This document shows positions 12,641 to 24,315 of a stretch of 64,000 bases of DNA, in pieces. The translations under genes and the position numbers were made by a program. The notes under the pieces are model-generated. The model ran no database searches. It was not told where the DNA came from and saw only the letters and a list, made by a program, of their open reading frames with translations. Origin of the DNA: Micropterix aruncella (lineage: Eukaryota; Arthropoda; Insecta; Lepidoptera; Micropterigidae); NCBI GenBank assembly GCA_944548615.1, contig OX155966.1:32737992-32801991 (forward strand). The letters run 5' to 3'. Position 1 is the stretch's first letter. Every line of letters starts with the position of its first letter.

Positions 12641-13999
12641 ACAAATGCCTACCTTGACCAAAAAGCAAAATCAAAATGCACGTCACTGCCTGCATCCTTG
12701 ATAAAACAATCAAATAATCAGAAACGCTGAAGAGAATAGGTAAACAGAAACAAAAGCTCGTGCATCTAAGCTCCTTAGCCCTTTATGGACCATAGGACAT
12801 ATGGGTCCCATAATTTAAAAAATCATTTTGTAAATTATCAAAATTATCAAATTTATAAATTATATTTTTTCCTTGTTATTTAGACATTAGAATCATAATA
12901 TTGGAAAACCAATTAAAATATTGTTTAAAAATATATAGCTATTCTTACTTTTGAAACATCGAAAATGACTATATAAATTGAATGACCAAGCAACGGTGAA
13001 TTTACATAAATAAATAAAATATTTAATGCAACTTGTTTAATTCAAAATTCATTTTTTAGTACCTACTGACGTACGGACTTATTAGATAATACAATTTAAT
13101 TATATCTTTCATGGACAACACTGACACATACATATATCCTATCAATAAAGCAAACCTTAATAGATGGCTACTTAACAAGGGATATGTAAAATCTGATCAA
13201 CTTCTTTGCAACGCACGACATTTAGTACCACTTATGTATTTTTCTTAATTAAATTTTATTAAATTACAACTATAAATGTATATATTTATTACATAGCTAT
13301 ATATTTTATAAAATTGGTATATTTATGCGTATATACAGGTGGTGGGTCTAAATAATTTATTTTAAAAAAAAACACTTCATTTCTTAAAATTGCATAAAAT
13401 ATGCACATCTAGAGACGGGCCAAATTATCGCCTAGTTAGATGTGTTATTGGCAGTAAAGGTTATGTAAGATGTGTTAAACCTCCCTATATTAATTATTAA
13501 ATAATTTATACAATTATTATAAGATTACATGACCAATGAATGAACTGTAGGTATACCTAATCCTAAATACCTATAAAATAATAATAATAATAAATATACA
13601 AAATCTATTGAACCAATTTTCACAAAACTTGACATACCTACATTTTATTTTGTGATTTAGAAATTTCCATTCTCTAATGCAATCCTTATGGTTAACCTCA
13701 AAAGGTTTAAGGCAAGACTTAAATTTATTGCAGATAAATGTAAAAAAAATAAAACAGTTATCATTTCTATAAACATCCCCTCAAGCAAATTTCAATTACT
13801 TATATTTTTGCTGTATTAACGAATTCTAACTGCCTAGAATTAGCACGTACTCACAGTTTATAATCGATTTGCACTACTCGTACTATTTGCACATAATTAT
13901 TTGGGTTTTATATATAATATTAATTTATTTATAGGATTTTCCAATAAGGGCAGGTCGATTTATTTATTTTATTTATTTATTTATGTTAATGTACATAAT
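12641..13999. other. AT-rich spacer
   Basis: No gene or element boundary is supported. It is low-complexity AT-rich sequence with short TAA and TTTA runs (for example near 13580 and 13960-13985). Confidence 0.5.
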
Positions 14000-14165
14000 A
14001 TGCAACAAGCGTAACAAATCATAATTAATATCTACACTTTAAATAAAACCCACAGCAAGTTGTGTCACGCTTATAGTGAAGATCGGTCCCATGTCGCCCA
14101 ACAAAGAAAAACTTGTTCTATGGCAAACATTTTAAACATATACAAGTTTAAAAAATAAAACGTAA
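14000..14165 (+). repeat. interspersed repeat with TTGTGTCACGCTTATAGTG core, copy 1
   Basis: Matches 19664-19850 in the same orientation: GCAACAAGCGT, then after about 60 AT-rich bases CAAGTTGTGTCACGCTTATA, GAGATCGGTCCCATGTCGCC-like text and an AACTTGTTCTA motif. In copy 2 the two halves form an inverted repeat. It lies next to a mariner-type remnant, so it may be part of that element's flank (inference). Confidence 0.55.
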
Positions 14166-14259
14166 AAGAAAACGTATTCGACAGTACGATTTTGACAGCA
14201 TTTGCAATAAAACAAGCTGTGGATGAGGTATTATTGAAAAAGGCCTATGTACGCTATTA

Positions 14260-14500
14260 TGTATGGAATATAACCGTCTAAACGTCCGCCGCGGCTTCGC
14301 ACGGTGGCACGGATCCAAGATGTCCAATTTTCAAGAATCTGCCACATAAATCCGGCTGAATATGACCGATGGCCTGGGTTATGTTGACTATGAGAACATT
14401 CGTCGATAGCGGCTTATTGGCATAGACCTGCGACTTCAGAAAACCTCACGAGAATAATCTAGTGTCGTCCAATTGCACGATCTTGGCGGCCAATTCACGT
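14260..14500 (-). pseudogene. Tc1/mariner-superfamily transposase C-terminus, degraded
   Basis: Minus-strand pieces in three frames are collinear with the end of a mariner-type transposase: WPPRSCNWTTLDYS, then SQVYANKPLSTNVLIVNITQ with QAIGHIQPDLCGRFL, then ENWTSWIRATVRSRGGRLDG. In the family the first piece is the PRSCDLTPLD-type segment carrying the last catalytic acid. At least two frameshifts and a stop show that it is dead. N-terminal parts and TIRs were not identified. Confidence 0.75.
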
Positions 14501-14771
14501 CAAAACACTCATTTCGATAATAAAGTTTTAACGTGCTGTTCAATCGTGTAACTTGCCATGGTGATTTGGCTTCAGTGACTGAATAATAACAACAGATTTG
14601 ACAAACGCCGCCAAAACAACATAGCCGTTACAGGCTGTCAAAATCGACCCGCCCTCATTGGAAGCACTATACATACAAACCCATAGGAACGTAATATAAA
14701 ACCACCCATTTGAGCTGGGTGACGAAATTGTGAAATAAAAAATATGGCATAGTGGCTGGCATGTGCCACAC

Positions 14772-14841
14772 GGTGGCATAGTGGTTAGGTCGCCTGATCT
14801 TACGTTGTAAGGTCCGGGTTTGATTCCCGGCTGTGTCCACC
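14772..14841 (+). ncRNA. tRNA-like sequence, probably SINE-derived or a degenerate tRNA
   Basis: A GTGGCATAGTGGTTAGG stretch resembles the pol III A box, and GGGTTTGATTCCC resembles the B box. The T arm is perfect (CCGGG, 7-base loop, CCCGG). An anticodon arm ATCTT/AAGGT closes a 7-base loop ACGTTGT, which would place GTT (Asn) in the anticodon position but lacks U33. The outer five acceptor pairs form (GGTGG with CCACC); the inner two do not, and there are extra bases before the acceptor. The D arm is poor. A SINE head is more likely than a working tRNA. Confidence 0.5.
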
Positions 14842-16713
14842 GTTACCATTTTCCGTTGTAATCAAATTAACGTAATTTCATTTCAATTCTCTCGATTGAA
14901 TGCAATAACAAGACACACAATTGCTACACACACATATACATATAAACACTTCATATTAGGGTTGGTTGTAAAAGATTATCGTATGATAATAAACCAGAAC
15001 ATTGTGAAATTTCACAAAAAAGAGTAGAAAACAAAATAAACAATTATTTTAATAATACTTTATAATTGGTTATTCAACGTGTAAATAGTTGAATAACGGC
15101 GGGATCATAACCGTGAATAAATTATACTATAATAAATAAAATAAATAAATAGATTCGACTATGTGGGTACTTTACAAAATGAGACGAAATCGATGCGCGC
15201 AAATCCCTCAAACATCAACACGTAATCAGATATGTAAAACACTGACTGACCTGTGATGATGATCGTCGCCTATCTGGAAGTCTCAGCACTGCTACGGACC
15301 CTCGAGGTGCCTGCTGGTGGATTTCTTATGCAAGTATCTTCGAAAATGTCTCACACACGACCCACTCGACGCGGATTAGTTTTTTCGCGGAGTTTTTATT
15401 CTGCTTTTGCGGCGCGGTTTAAGAAGACGATAAATAAAAGCGGCACAGAGTCGCGAGAGTATGCAAAAACCTCTGAAAAATATATCTATCGTTCTGACAG
15501 CACGGCGGATAATTATAAAAACTAGCGGGGGTAGGCATTTTCGAGCAAACGAAGTACTGGCAGCGTTCAAGTCGTTCTTTTTCTCCTTCGGAATCAACGT
15601 CTGTCAGTGAAGGCGAACATCCACATACACTAATCAAATGCTGATGCAAAAGATACTTTGCTCGCAACCAATAATATTAACTTACGGATGGTTTCCAGGC
15701 ATACACCTTATTGTTAAAATGACATTCTTATCATCAAAACAAGTAGTGTAACCTAAAAAAAAAAGTGGGCCCCAGTGCAAAATTGAAACACAGCCCCCCC
15801 CCCACTCTATGTACTTTCATTCATTATGGCATATGTTCATTATACATTCATTATGGAATTTCGAACGCCGTAAGTTATAATCGGCATAAGAACATGTTTT
15901 TTTTAAGAAATATGTATCTAATTATTAGTTCATGCTGTTACTTACCTATGTAAATGAATAAAATAAATAAAATAAAAATGTAATTACTGATTAATCTAAT
16001 TAATCTAATCTAATTACTGATTAATCTAATTACCTAGCTACATATTTATATTTTAGATACATTATAAAACGGCATGTTCGTTTTGGGGCATTGCGGAACA
16101 AGTTCCCAAGAACTCCAGCGGGACTCGAGGTATCACATAGAAACTTTGTTGCGGGAGAATGTTCGAAACATTTGTTCCTATATTAATACGACGCTTTACT
16201 TTTAATTTAATTTCTGAATTATATTTCTTCGTCTTTGAATGTTAATGAGAAATAAACATGTTGGTGAGAAATAAAAATAAATAAACATGACAGTTCTTAT
16301 TACTTGCTTTATTTTGAGTAGAAATACCAAGTACGAAACTGGTAAGACTGTAAATATAATATATATATAAAATATATAATATAATAATAGTATTACAAAT
16401 GTATTAATTTTCGCATATCTACATATTTAAATTAGCTACTTAATATATTGTAAAAATATGACAGATTCATTTCTAGAATGGTTTTCGTCATGATTCGCAC
16501 TCATCGATCAGTTTTGAAGCATCCATTTTTTCGCCTTCTTTCTCTTCCTGTCAGAGTTGGATAGAACGTCGATAGAAGACAGAAGTTTCATTTTAGACCC
16601 CCAAAAAACCGTGGGTCGCCGCACCGGCTGCTCCGGCTTAGTTACGCCACTGATAAAAACCGTGTTTATTTCAAATCTCATCGAATATGGCGCAATGATT
16701 TAATTTAATTGTA
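14842..16713. other. spacer with short repeats; GC-balanced island at 15250-15660
   Basis: No gene is supported. 15250-15660 has balanced composition and a 90-codon open frame that I do not recognise; it could be an exon or conserved non-coding DNA. A 9-base C run lies near 15796. At 16600-16660 the sequence CCGTGGGTCGCCGCACCGGC with TTAGTTACGCCACTGATAAA looks like a dispersed repeat tail. The rest is AT-rich. Confidence 0.4.
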
Positions 16714-17242
16714 TCCGTACTAATATTATAAAGAGGTAAAGTTTGTGAGTTTGTAGAGAGTAATCTCTGGATCTACTAAACCGATTTTGAAAATTCATTT
16801 ACCAATGGAAAGCCACATTATTTATGAGTGTCAAAGGCTATATATTAATCCGAAAAATAAAAAGACTTTTTCGTGGTAGCCGAATATGCAAAGTAAGTCG
16901 GAGTAAAAATGGTCGAATGAAAACGTTTCTTACAAACGCTGCCTTAACGATGAGAGATATATGATTGATTTCTAGAGAAAAGTTGTAGAGCTTGATAATG
17001 CCTACAAAAAAGTCAGCGACAGCATATGTCTAACTTTTATATTTAAGTCACAAAAAGTAGTTTTTATATAAAAAAAATAATTTAATTAGGTCATGTTTAT
17101 TGGTCATATTATCAACAATTATTATGAATTCTTATCAAAATAAGTAAATTTATGATCTCAAGTGTTTAAAACAAAAGACTTTTCCTTTTTACTGCATATA
17201 ATTTCCCTTTTACTGCATAAATGGTTAAAGAGATAATACGAC

Positions 17243-18870
17243 ATAGGTTTAGAACAGCGACCGTATCTCGGGTTGGAACTCCTGAAAGAAAATATATTTT
17301 GGTACCAAATAATAACATTACATCTAGTATACATAGAAGTTTGGAAAAATTAATTAAACATAATTTATTCAATCATAATCATTTCATTCACTCATTTGAA
17401 ACCCGGTAATATATGTTTTGATCAATATGAAAATAAACTGATCAATATGGAAATAAAAATGAATTTGACTGATCAATATGGAAATAAAATGAATTTGACA
17501 TTTAGGGAATTCAAAAATAAATTAAAGAAATGGTTATCGAATCATGACAGACTAACCATATATCAAATGTTAAGAGCCCTATCACATATTTTTTCCAGAA
17601 AGGCAAGAAAAGTGGATTTTTGGCGTTCTAATTCCAAGAAATGAAGAGATTTCTACAAACTTTAATTACTGAATTACCTGGACCATTTCTTGATGTTGAC
17701 CATAGCGGCCTTTAATTTTAGATATAACGAATATTATTTACTTATTCAGCCCATTTTCCGAAAGTCGTTATTCGTAAAACGCTCGGAAGGCAAACTTTGA
17801 GCTCCTTAATACAGTAATATCACTACAACGAAAACCGTATACTATTTTTTTTTATGTCCGTCATGTATTCTTGTTGACCATAGCGGCCTTATTTTTTCGT
17901 TTTTTGACCACATATCCAAGGTATACATTACTTACAATTACACAAAATTTAAAAAAAAACTTCCTGTATCATTCTAATTTTCTCAGAAATAAAATAAGAT
18001 TCTTATATAATACTTATACTATATTAAAGTTCACTCTTTTAGCAATACGACATAATATAAATTATTGTCATTAGAAAGGAGAAAACACTGCAAAAAACAA
18101 TTAGAAATTGTGTATATATTTGCTTGCGCAAGAGAAGAGCGCTCAGTGACGCGGTTTTCTCCCAGGGTTGAATAGTTATTTATTTATTTATTTATTTATT
18201 TATCCTATCTTTTATAGTTACATCCAAAAAAAAATGCGTTCATTTTTTAAACTCATTTTAAAAGAATACCTACGCTATTTTGTAATAGGCCTCTTAAAAA
18301 TAAAATTTGAGAGTCATGTATGTTGAGTATATTTTAACATTGAACTAAATACCAAAAATTATTTGACTTTGTTGTTATATATTATTTTGACAATAAATTG
18401 TACTTTTCTTGACTAGATATTTTTATACTAAATCCTGTATTACTTATCATAATATATTAAATATTAATGACTGTTTCTATCTTTTCTCACATATAACTTT
18501 AATTATATTATTTAATTGAATTTTATATTATTGCCGATTATATAATTGAATTGCATTTTAAATATTAGATTATCTTTTAATATTTTTATTATTATTATTA
18601 TTTTTTTTTTAAAGAAGATCACATTTTAGGGCAATTTAGTGTTATTAGCTTTTTACTAAAACTTGTACATTTGTAAGCAATCAATCAATCAAGCAAACTT
18701 GATTGTAATATTAGAGTCCTGTCCACCCTAGAACGGGCTAATCCCAGTTGGGTGACAGAATCAAATAAGCTAAAGGTTAAGGTTTTGCCATTCAGTTCCT
18801 GTTATTTTTGTAAGCAAATCAATGTTTTATAATAATTAATTTTTAAATAAATAAATAAATAAATAAATAG
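17243..18870 (+). mobile_element. LINE family A fragment inserted in the Helitron, itself interrupted
   Basis: It begins with a short open stretch (RTATVSRVGTPERKYILVPN) that I cannot place. The family A C-terminal text follows (NLTFREFKNKLKKWLSNHDR), preceded by three partial tandem copies of GATCAATATGGAAATAAA at 17420-17505. The family A 3' UTR resumes at about 18313 (ATGTATGTTGAGTATATTTT) and ends in (AAAT)n. Between about 17580 and 18312 lies foreign sequence containing two copies of GTTGACCATAGCGGCC and a TTTA run. Confidence 0.7.
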
Positions 18871-18914
18871 CCAAATTGGCATGCAAATACATACATACAT
18901 ATGCAGTAAAAATA

Positions 18915-19513
18915 TGTAACGGATCTTAAGTCCATTACATGCGATCAACAAATGCATCGATTTCCAGTGAAAGCCACAGACACAATTCAGCAATTATTTT
19001 GACTCGTGCAGCTATGAATCAGCACGATGAAACAATACTTTTACTCGGAATATTTTGGATTGCATCATTGATCGGCCTATATAAACTGGCGAAAAAGCAA
19101 CCAAATTATCATTCCCCGAGTGATCACCTTCCCCCAAGGTTGCGACGGCATTCGGCACTCTCTCTCACGAGTTAGGTCAACGAATCCGGCTCTTTGGTTT
19201 CCTTTCCTCATTCTCCCTGAGTCTCGAGGCATCAGTCTGTAATCCCACAGACTCGAGCCGTGCCCAGTACAAGATACTAGGAGCACACGCATAATCCTCA
19301 TCCGTATATCCTCGTAACCGCAGTCGCGCATCTATACACTCGCGTCAACGTAAATTATTCGGCAAGCGTTATAACTGGCAATATTCAAACCTTCGATCAA
19401 TAAATTCCTTTTACTTAATTCAAAACCGCCTTTCAATACGGAGATAACTCGTAAGTTGATACCACCACCTTACACTGAACAATTTGGAGTCTTGTGAGGG
19501 GTGGTCCCTCACA
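18915..19513. mobile_element. solo LTR with 4-bp target duplication
   Basis: A 599-base block starts TGTAACGG and ends CCTCACA. It is flanked by AATA on both sides (18911-18914 and 19514-19517). The homologous Helitron at about 34390 has uninterrupted sequence here (GCAGTAAAAATATAACCCTA), which gives an empty-site match. TG...CA ends and a 4-bp duplication fit a Gypsy-type solo LTR (family inference). It contains AATAAATTCC near 19400 and a GTGAGGGGTGGTCCCTCAC hairpin near the 3' end. No gag or pol remains. Confidence 0.78.
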
Positions 19514-19663
19514 AATACAACCCTCCTTTTGGCAGTCAGGAAATATATCATAGCACTCAGTACTAACCGAACCACACTCATAATTTCATCAGAAGTAAAA
19601 ATGTTTACCGCCCAACGAAGTGGGCACAGGTGAGCTAGGTTATTATAATTATGTACAGCGATT

Positions 19664-19850
19664 TGCAACAAGCGTGACACAAAATTTAGGTAATATTTAA
19701 TAACAATGAATAACATTTAGCTTGAAATAATAATACCCACAACAAGTTGTGTCACGCTTATAGTGGAGATCGGTCCCATGTCGCCCAATTAAGTGAAAAC
19801 TTGTTCTAGGGAAAACATTTTAACATACAAAAGTTTAAAAGAGAAAAAAA
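19664..19850 (+). repeat. interspersed repeat with TTGTGTCACGCTTATAGTG core, copy 2
   Basis: Second copy of the repeat at 14000-14165. Here AAGCGTGACACAA (about 19671-19683) and TTGTGTCACGCTT (about 19748-19760) form an inverted repeat around an AT-rich middle. It is followed by GAGATCGGTCCCATGTCGCC. Confidence 0.55.
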
Positions 19851-20238
19851 TGTTCAATCTGTACAGTACATTTTGATCGAGCATTTCCGATAAACCTTTC
19901 GAAAATGCGCGTAGCGTATGTCCGGTTCACAATGCACCACGGAAAACATTGCACCAATTGTTCGTACAGCATATTGGCCCGATCGGCGATATATTATGCT
20001 GTATCTATAGCATAAAAGCCTGCATCGTTGCGGTGCAACGCGTCGTCGCGGACGTGAACAGAAAGCTACGATATGTTGTCGCTTCGATACGTGATCGCAA
20101 TCAGGGCTGTTCAAAACGCGGCCCGCGTAAATCGCGTATGACGGATGCTGACGTTGAATTACAAAGCTCAGACTGAACATGATTCCTCGGAATTAGGCAG
20201 TGGACTATGTATATCCATGAGCATATGTGTGTTTAAAC
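19851..20238. other. unassigned GC-balanced stretch
   Basis: A GC-richer piece (about 19870-20180, CpG-containing) that is open in several frames but matches no protein I know. It may be remnant coding sequence of an element or a unique island. Confidence 0.3.
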
Positions 20239-20241
20239 TTA

Positions 20242-20548
20242 GGAGCTCTCTAGACGATCAAGCATGCTTGTTAAGCATCGCGTCGCGGGAGGGAATCGTA
20301 AACCGCAGGAAAAATCCAAATATTTTATTAAATATTTACCAAAAATGCCTAATTTTGTAGTTTTATACATGGGAGTCACGTCAGTCATCAATCAATTGCG
20401 TCTAATTAATGTGACTCCCTGGTATAAACTACAAAATAAGGCATTTTTGGTAAATTAAAAAAAATATGCTTAATTCCTGCGGTTTACGATCCCTTCCCAG
20501 CCCGCGACGCGATGCTTGACAAGCATGCTTGATCGTCTAGAGAGCCCC
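20242..20548. mobile_element. palindromic MITE, copy 1, with TTA duplication
   Basis: A 307-base element whose two halves are inverted repeats. The outer ends are GGAGCTCTCTAGACGATCAA and its near complement ending AGAGCCCC. It is flanked by TTA (20239-20241 and 20549-20551). A 3-bp TWA duplication is typical of PIF/Harbinger-type MITEs (family inference). The whole element can fold into one long hairpin. It carries no coding sequence. A second copy is at 26175-26490. Confidence 0.85.
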
Positions 20549-20551
20549 TTA

Positions 20552-21954
20552 GACCAAATTTATTTAGACGTCGAATTTACCATATTAATTTATGCAAGTT
20601 TCAGTCCATACTTAGATGTAATGTTCAATTTCTGGCCAAAAATATCACTCTCGGAAGAATTTAACTTTAGCTAATTGAATAATTAGTCGAATTACATCGT
20701 TGAATATATTCAAATCATTCCGCATATCCTGTAAACAAAAGTATAAACTGAACGCTGTAGAAAAAATCTACAATCAATTTATAAGGAATATGAGTATTTA
20801 ACCGATCATTGTCGTGATCTACATTGTACATGTACATTATTTTTATTAAACAAGGTAATATTTTATTAAAAAGTTGAAATTTTGTGTAAATCTGTACAAT
20901 TTTATGTAGTAAATCTGATTTCTTTCTAATCGTAAAATTATTTAATTTCTCTCAACTCTAATTTCCCTTGTTTTTCCTATTATTATAATTAAATGCATTG
21001 TCATGACTTACGAATACATTGAATACATAGTATGTATACATTGTCATGACTTACGTTAACCGTTAGAGTATTATTTTTGTTTTTTACACTTTGCCAGGTT
21101 TATTGATTGAGGTAGGTTGCTAAGCCAAAAAATCCGATAATATTGCAATAATACTCTGGGCAGCCCGAAAAAACTAAAGATTTGCTCGATGGCGAAATGG
21201 GGGGGTGGTCTGCTTAACGATAACATTACCTATTTTGTGTAAACCACATAAATATATTTTTTAGTGTAGTTGGTGTTATTACGTAAGCGAGTAATCACAG
21301 TAGTTTTTTGTTTAGCCGATTTTCTTTTTCAGAGTGATTTTACCATGCGGTTTCTCTTTTATTTTCGCCGCTATTCCAGGTATAGTCACTGTATGCGGAT
21401 AATTCCGAGCGCCTCTCAAATCCAATCTCACCTTATTTAATTTAAATATTCTTCAACACCTATTTTCTTACCTAATTTAAACTTGGGATTGGGGCGAATC
21501 TTTATTTAGAATTAACCTGGGGGAGAAGAAATAAATGGATTTACCGGTTTAATTTGGTGTTTTAGTTGTGGAAACCCACCGCATCGAAAAAAAATATGCA
21601 TCGAGTGATTTTGTGTTTTAAGAATAAGAATAAGAATAAGCATAATTTATTTTCAGGATGGATAGTTGCTTAGTTTTAGAGATTGATAGGTAGAAGTTTG
21701 TGTGTTTCTAAAATAAAATAGCGCCAAGTAAACCTTCATCTTTGTTTGCAAGTCAGAGACATCCAACAAAATATTGTTTAAACGTTACGACATTTTCAAA
21801 TCCAAACAAGGTACAACAATGTATTATTTTCTTCATAATCAACCCTCTAACCAACTTTGCAACGAATATATACAAAACACAACAAAATATTTTAAAAACA
21901 TTTAATTTTTACATATTTTACTTTTGTTTCGGCCACCCGATCCCGGGTAAATAA
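20552..21954. other. AT-rich spacer
   Basis: No gene or element is recognised. Small direct repeats include TACATTGTCATGACTTACG near 21000-21055 and a short GAATAA run near 21615-21640. Confidence 0.45.
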
Positions 21955-22300
21955 GCAAGGCAAATAATTCCGTGGTCGCCGATATATTCAGTAGATACCG
22001 TATCACCGCTTCATAAGGGAGAGGACCGCGCAAGCGACCTCGATCCTATAACCAGTAAATAGGCAGGTGGTATCCTGAAGGTTAGTACCAGACGGAGATA
22101 TCCTTCCAAACTGGTAGTCAAGGGGTGAGTTTGCCCGCTGGGTACCTTTCCCGGTACCTTGCCGTAAGGCATTAGCCTCTTACAGGCAGGTGGCGTAACT
22201 AGACAGTAGATTGTTTTTCGTTCCAAGTCTTTTGCGCAACGGAAGACAGAACAATCTAATGTCGTAAATTTTTTTTGAGGTGACGGGTTCGCCCGTTGTA
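21955..22300 (+). repeat. GC-rich structured repeat family, copy B (3' half)
   Basis: Starts within the family at GTGGTCGCCGATATATTCAG and carries AGGGAGAGGACCGCGCAAGC, CGTAAGGCATTAGCCTCTTA and the terminal hairpin GACGGGTTCGCCCGTTGTA. The 5' half is missing. Like copy E, it has a GTATCCTGAAGGTTAGTACC segment absent from copies C and D, so B and E form a subgroup. Confidence 0.75.
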
Positions 22301-23325
22301 CGGCGTTGCCGTTGGCGGCGCGTATCGTATACAGCGACTCTCCAGCTTTTTTCGCTGTGCCGCCATTGGCCAGTTAACGGTGGCCTCTGATTGGCCGCTG
22401 ACGTACCATGATTAGTACGAAGCGAGAACGCATCAGCGTTGGCCACTAGAAGTTGTAAATTAAGAATGTATATGAAGGGTTACGGGGAGAAATGCTCGAA
22501 GTATTTTTTTTTCATATTTGGTAAATCCAATTTTTTAAAAATCTAATTTAAAATATGAGCTTTTGAGGCAGAATTTGTTCGAGAGAGAATAACGTATATC
22601 TTGTTTGTAAACCAAATATAGTTGAGTTTCTAAAAAAATGCCTATATTTATAATCCATAAAATTATAGCCATCTTAAGATGTGACCCGTCCATCATTGGA
22701 TGCCAGCCTACCCGCGGCGGAATGTGAGCGATCCAATATTGGATATGAAATCCAATATAAACTATCACACGCAGAAGTGACGGCTGAATTTTTACCCCGC
22801 GATAAGAGGGGTTAAATATCTCATCTCTCTCATCTCATCATATCTCAACTCATCTTAAATAGCCAATTCATGTTGATCGTTCTTCCCCATAACCATTTAT
22901 ATATTTATTTAATTTAAAAATAATACTTAAAATCCAGGGATTACATTTACATGTATTAAAATTGTTCACATGTATGAAGACTGGTCTCGTGCTGATGGCT
23001 GATTAAGATGCGAGAAAATAACTTGTTTGTTGTGCTGAGAGTACGGCGAGTGCTCCCAGATGCTCTGAAGTGAGTGAGTGACTGTAAGTAAAGCGCCTCA
23101 TTGTGATGCGTGCGGTCGTGTGTCGGGAGAGGCCTTCATGGTAATTCAATTAAAACGTCAAAGGTATTTGTTCGCTGTTCGCCGTTCACTATTCAGCGTG
23201 AGACGCAGCGGGTGCGGTTTTCGACCGGGGGATCCACGTTACGAACGCCACGCGGCGGTGTGTTAGAAGAACACCTTACGTCACCGTCTAATGTGAATGT
23301 ATACATATTAGTCAGTCGCTACTTA
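22301..23325. other. spacer with GC-rich patches
   Basis: 22300-22440 is GC-rich with two inverted CCAAT boxes (ATTGGCC) and a TGACGTA motif, but no gene follows that I can support. 23030-23270 is CpG-rich and open in two frames without similarity known to me. The rest is AT-rich. Confidence 0.35.
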
Positions 23326-23553
23326 GCGGGAGCTACTTGGCCCTTGCTGAGTTGGCAACGAAGACACATTATTTTCAGGGTTGGTCACACTCACGGGTCA
23401 ACACCCATCCGGCGGCCTCCATGCATGAAGTGCGAGCCCGGGCAGAACTCTGGCCTTAGGGCTAGTTTCCCCTAGGAATCAACCTTCTGGCGCTTCTGGA
23501 CGGTCTGCGCACCGTGCGGCGTAAGCCAATCGACTGTGCACTCTGACTAACAG

Positions 23554-24315
23554 TTAAGAGTTTCAAGGCGATAGGTGAGGGCAGCAAACCCCGCCCACCG
23601 CCCGGGCAGTTATAACGACGAGGGTCGTCTTGTCTGCCCGGGATGTCGTGCTACGACAACCCTGCGCGTACCAGAAGGGTAGAACGCGCAGGGGGTGAAA
23701 TAGGGTAAACCACCCCCCCCGTACCGCCCCGAGAACCCATTTATTTAAAATAAAAGATATTTACAAAGTAAAAATTTACAAAAATAATACTAAATTTACC
23801 ATATTCACAATAGAAAAGAAAAAAAAAACAACAAATATCACAAATTTAGGGCCGGTGAGCGGGGTAGAGGACGCTCCTGAAACGATGATGGTGGAGGCGC
23901 ACGGTCCGTGGGCAGGTCTCGGAGCAGCCACGGGGGGGAGGAATCCCTGGATCCTGCAAAGAACGAAACGCCCCTCGGGGCGGTAAAGAGACGGACACAA
24001 AGACGGGCACTTCGGGCTGGAAGTAGCCGCCGAATCACGCCACCAAGGAAGAGGGTACCCCCTGGGGGGTATCCCGAGGCCTCATGCTTTCCCAAGAAGC
24101 CACCCAGTGCTCCACAAACTCGCCAAACGACTGGAAGCAGCTCCTACAACTGACCAGATCCGGGTACCAAATCGGAGAGCGCCCAACGCACGCGGCCACT
24201 GCATCCATCAACTTCTCCCGTGCAGCCGCTAGAATTGGGCAAGACCAAATTACGTGTTCCGCAGTTTGGCGACCATACCCACAGGCGCACCGGGGGTCAT
24301 CGGCAAGTCCAAAGT
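23554..24315 (-). mobile_element. 5'-truncated LINE fragment with C-terminal zinc knuckle, 15-bp target duplication
   Basis: The flanks CACTCTGACTAACAG at 23539-23553 and 24316-24330 are an exact 15-bp direct repeat, and removing the insert restores the host repeat. On the minus strand 24315-24035 encodes CACGYGRQTAEHVIWSCPIL, the CxC...H...C knuckle typical of the end of R1- or Jockey-type polyproteins, then FGEFVEHWVASWESMRP and a TGA stop. The 3' UTR (24034-23554) contains three successive hairpins and shows no poly(A) tail at the target junction. Confidence 0.88.
23601..23693 (-). other. three consecutive hairpins in the LINE 3' UTR
   Basis: CCCGGGCAG (23601-23609) pairs with CTGCCCGGG (23634-23642) around a nested ACGAC/GTCGT stem. 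TGTCGT/ACGACA (23644-23658) and CCCTGCGCGT/ACGCGCAGGG (23660-23693) follow at once. Structured 3' UTRs are recognised by the reverse transcriptase in several LINE clades; a role here is inference. Confidence 0.7.

Larger units (their letters stand above)
16714..19638 (+). mobile_element. non-autonomous Helitron interrupted by a LINE fragment and a solo LTR
   Basis: The left end TCCGTACTAATATTATAAAG (preceded by A) and the right end CCGCCCAACGAAGTGGGC...GAGCTAG match the compact Helitron at 33853-34516 almost throughout. The Helitron text runs 16714 to about 17242, resumes at about 18871-18914, and resumes again at 19514-19638. The 3' hairpin GCCCA/TGGGC and terminal CTAG (19635-19638) are present, although the next base is G rather than T. 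The compact copy shows what the locus looked like before the two insertions. Confidence 0.8.

Noticed and set aside
14772..14841. Functional tRNA-Asn gene
   Set aside because: A poor D arm, missing U33, two unpaired inner acceptor positions and extra bases before the acceptor make a working tRNA unlikely; kept only as tRNA-like.
15253..15525. 90-codon frame in a GC-balanced island
   Set aside because: No recognised domain, no codon or splice evidence, and comparable open frames exist on the opposite strand.
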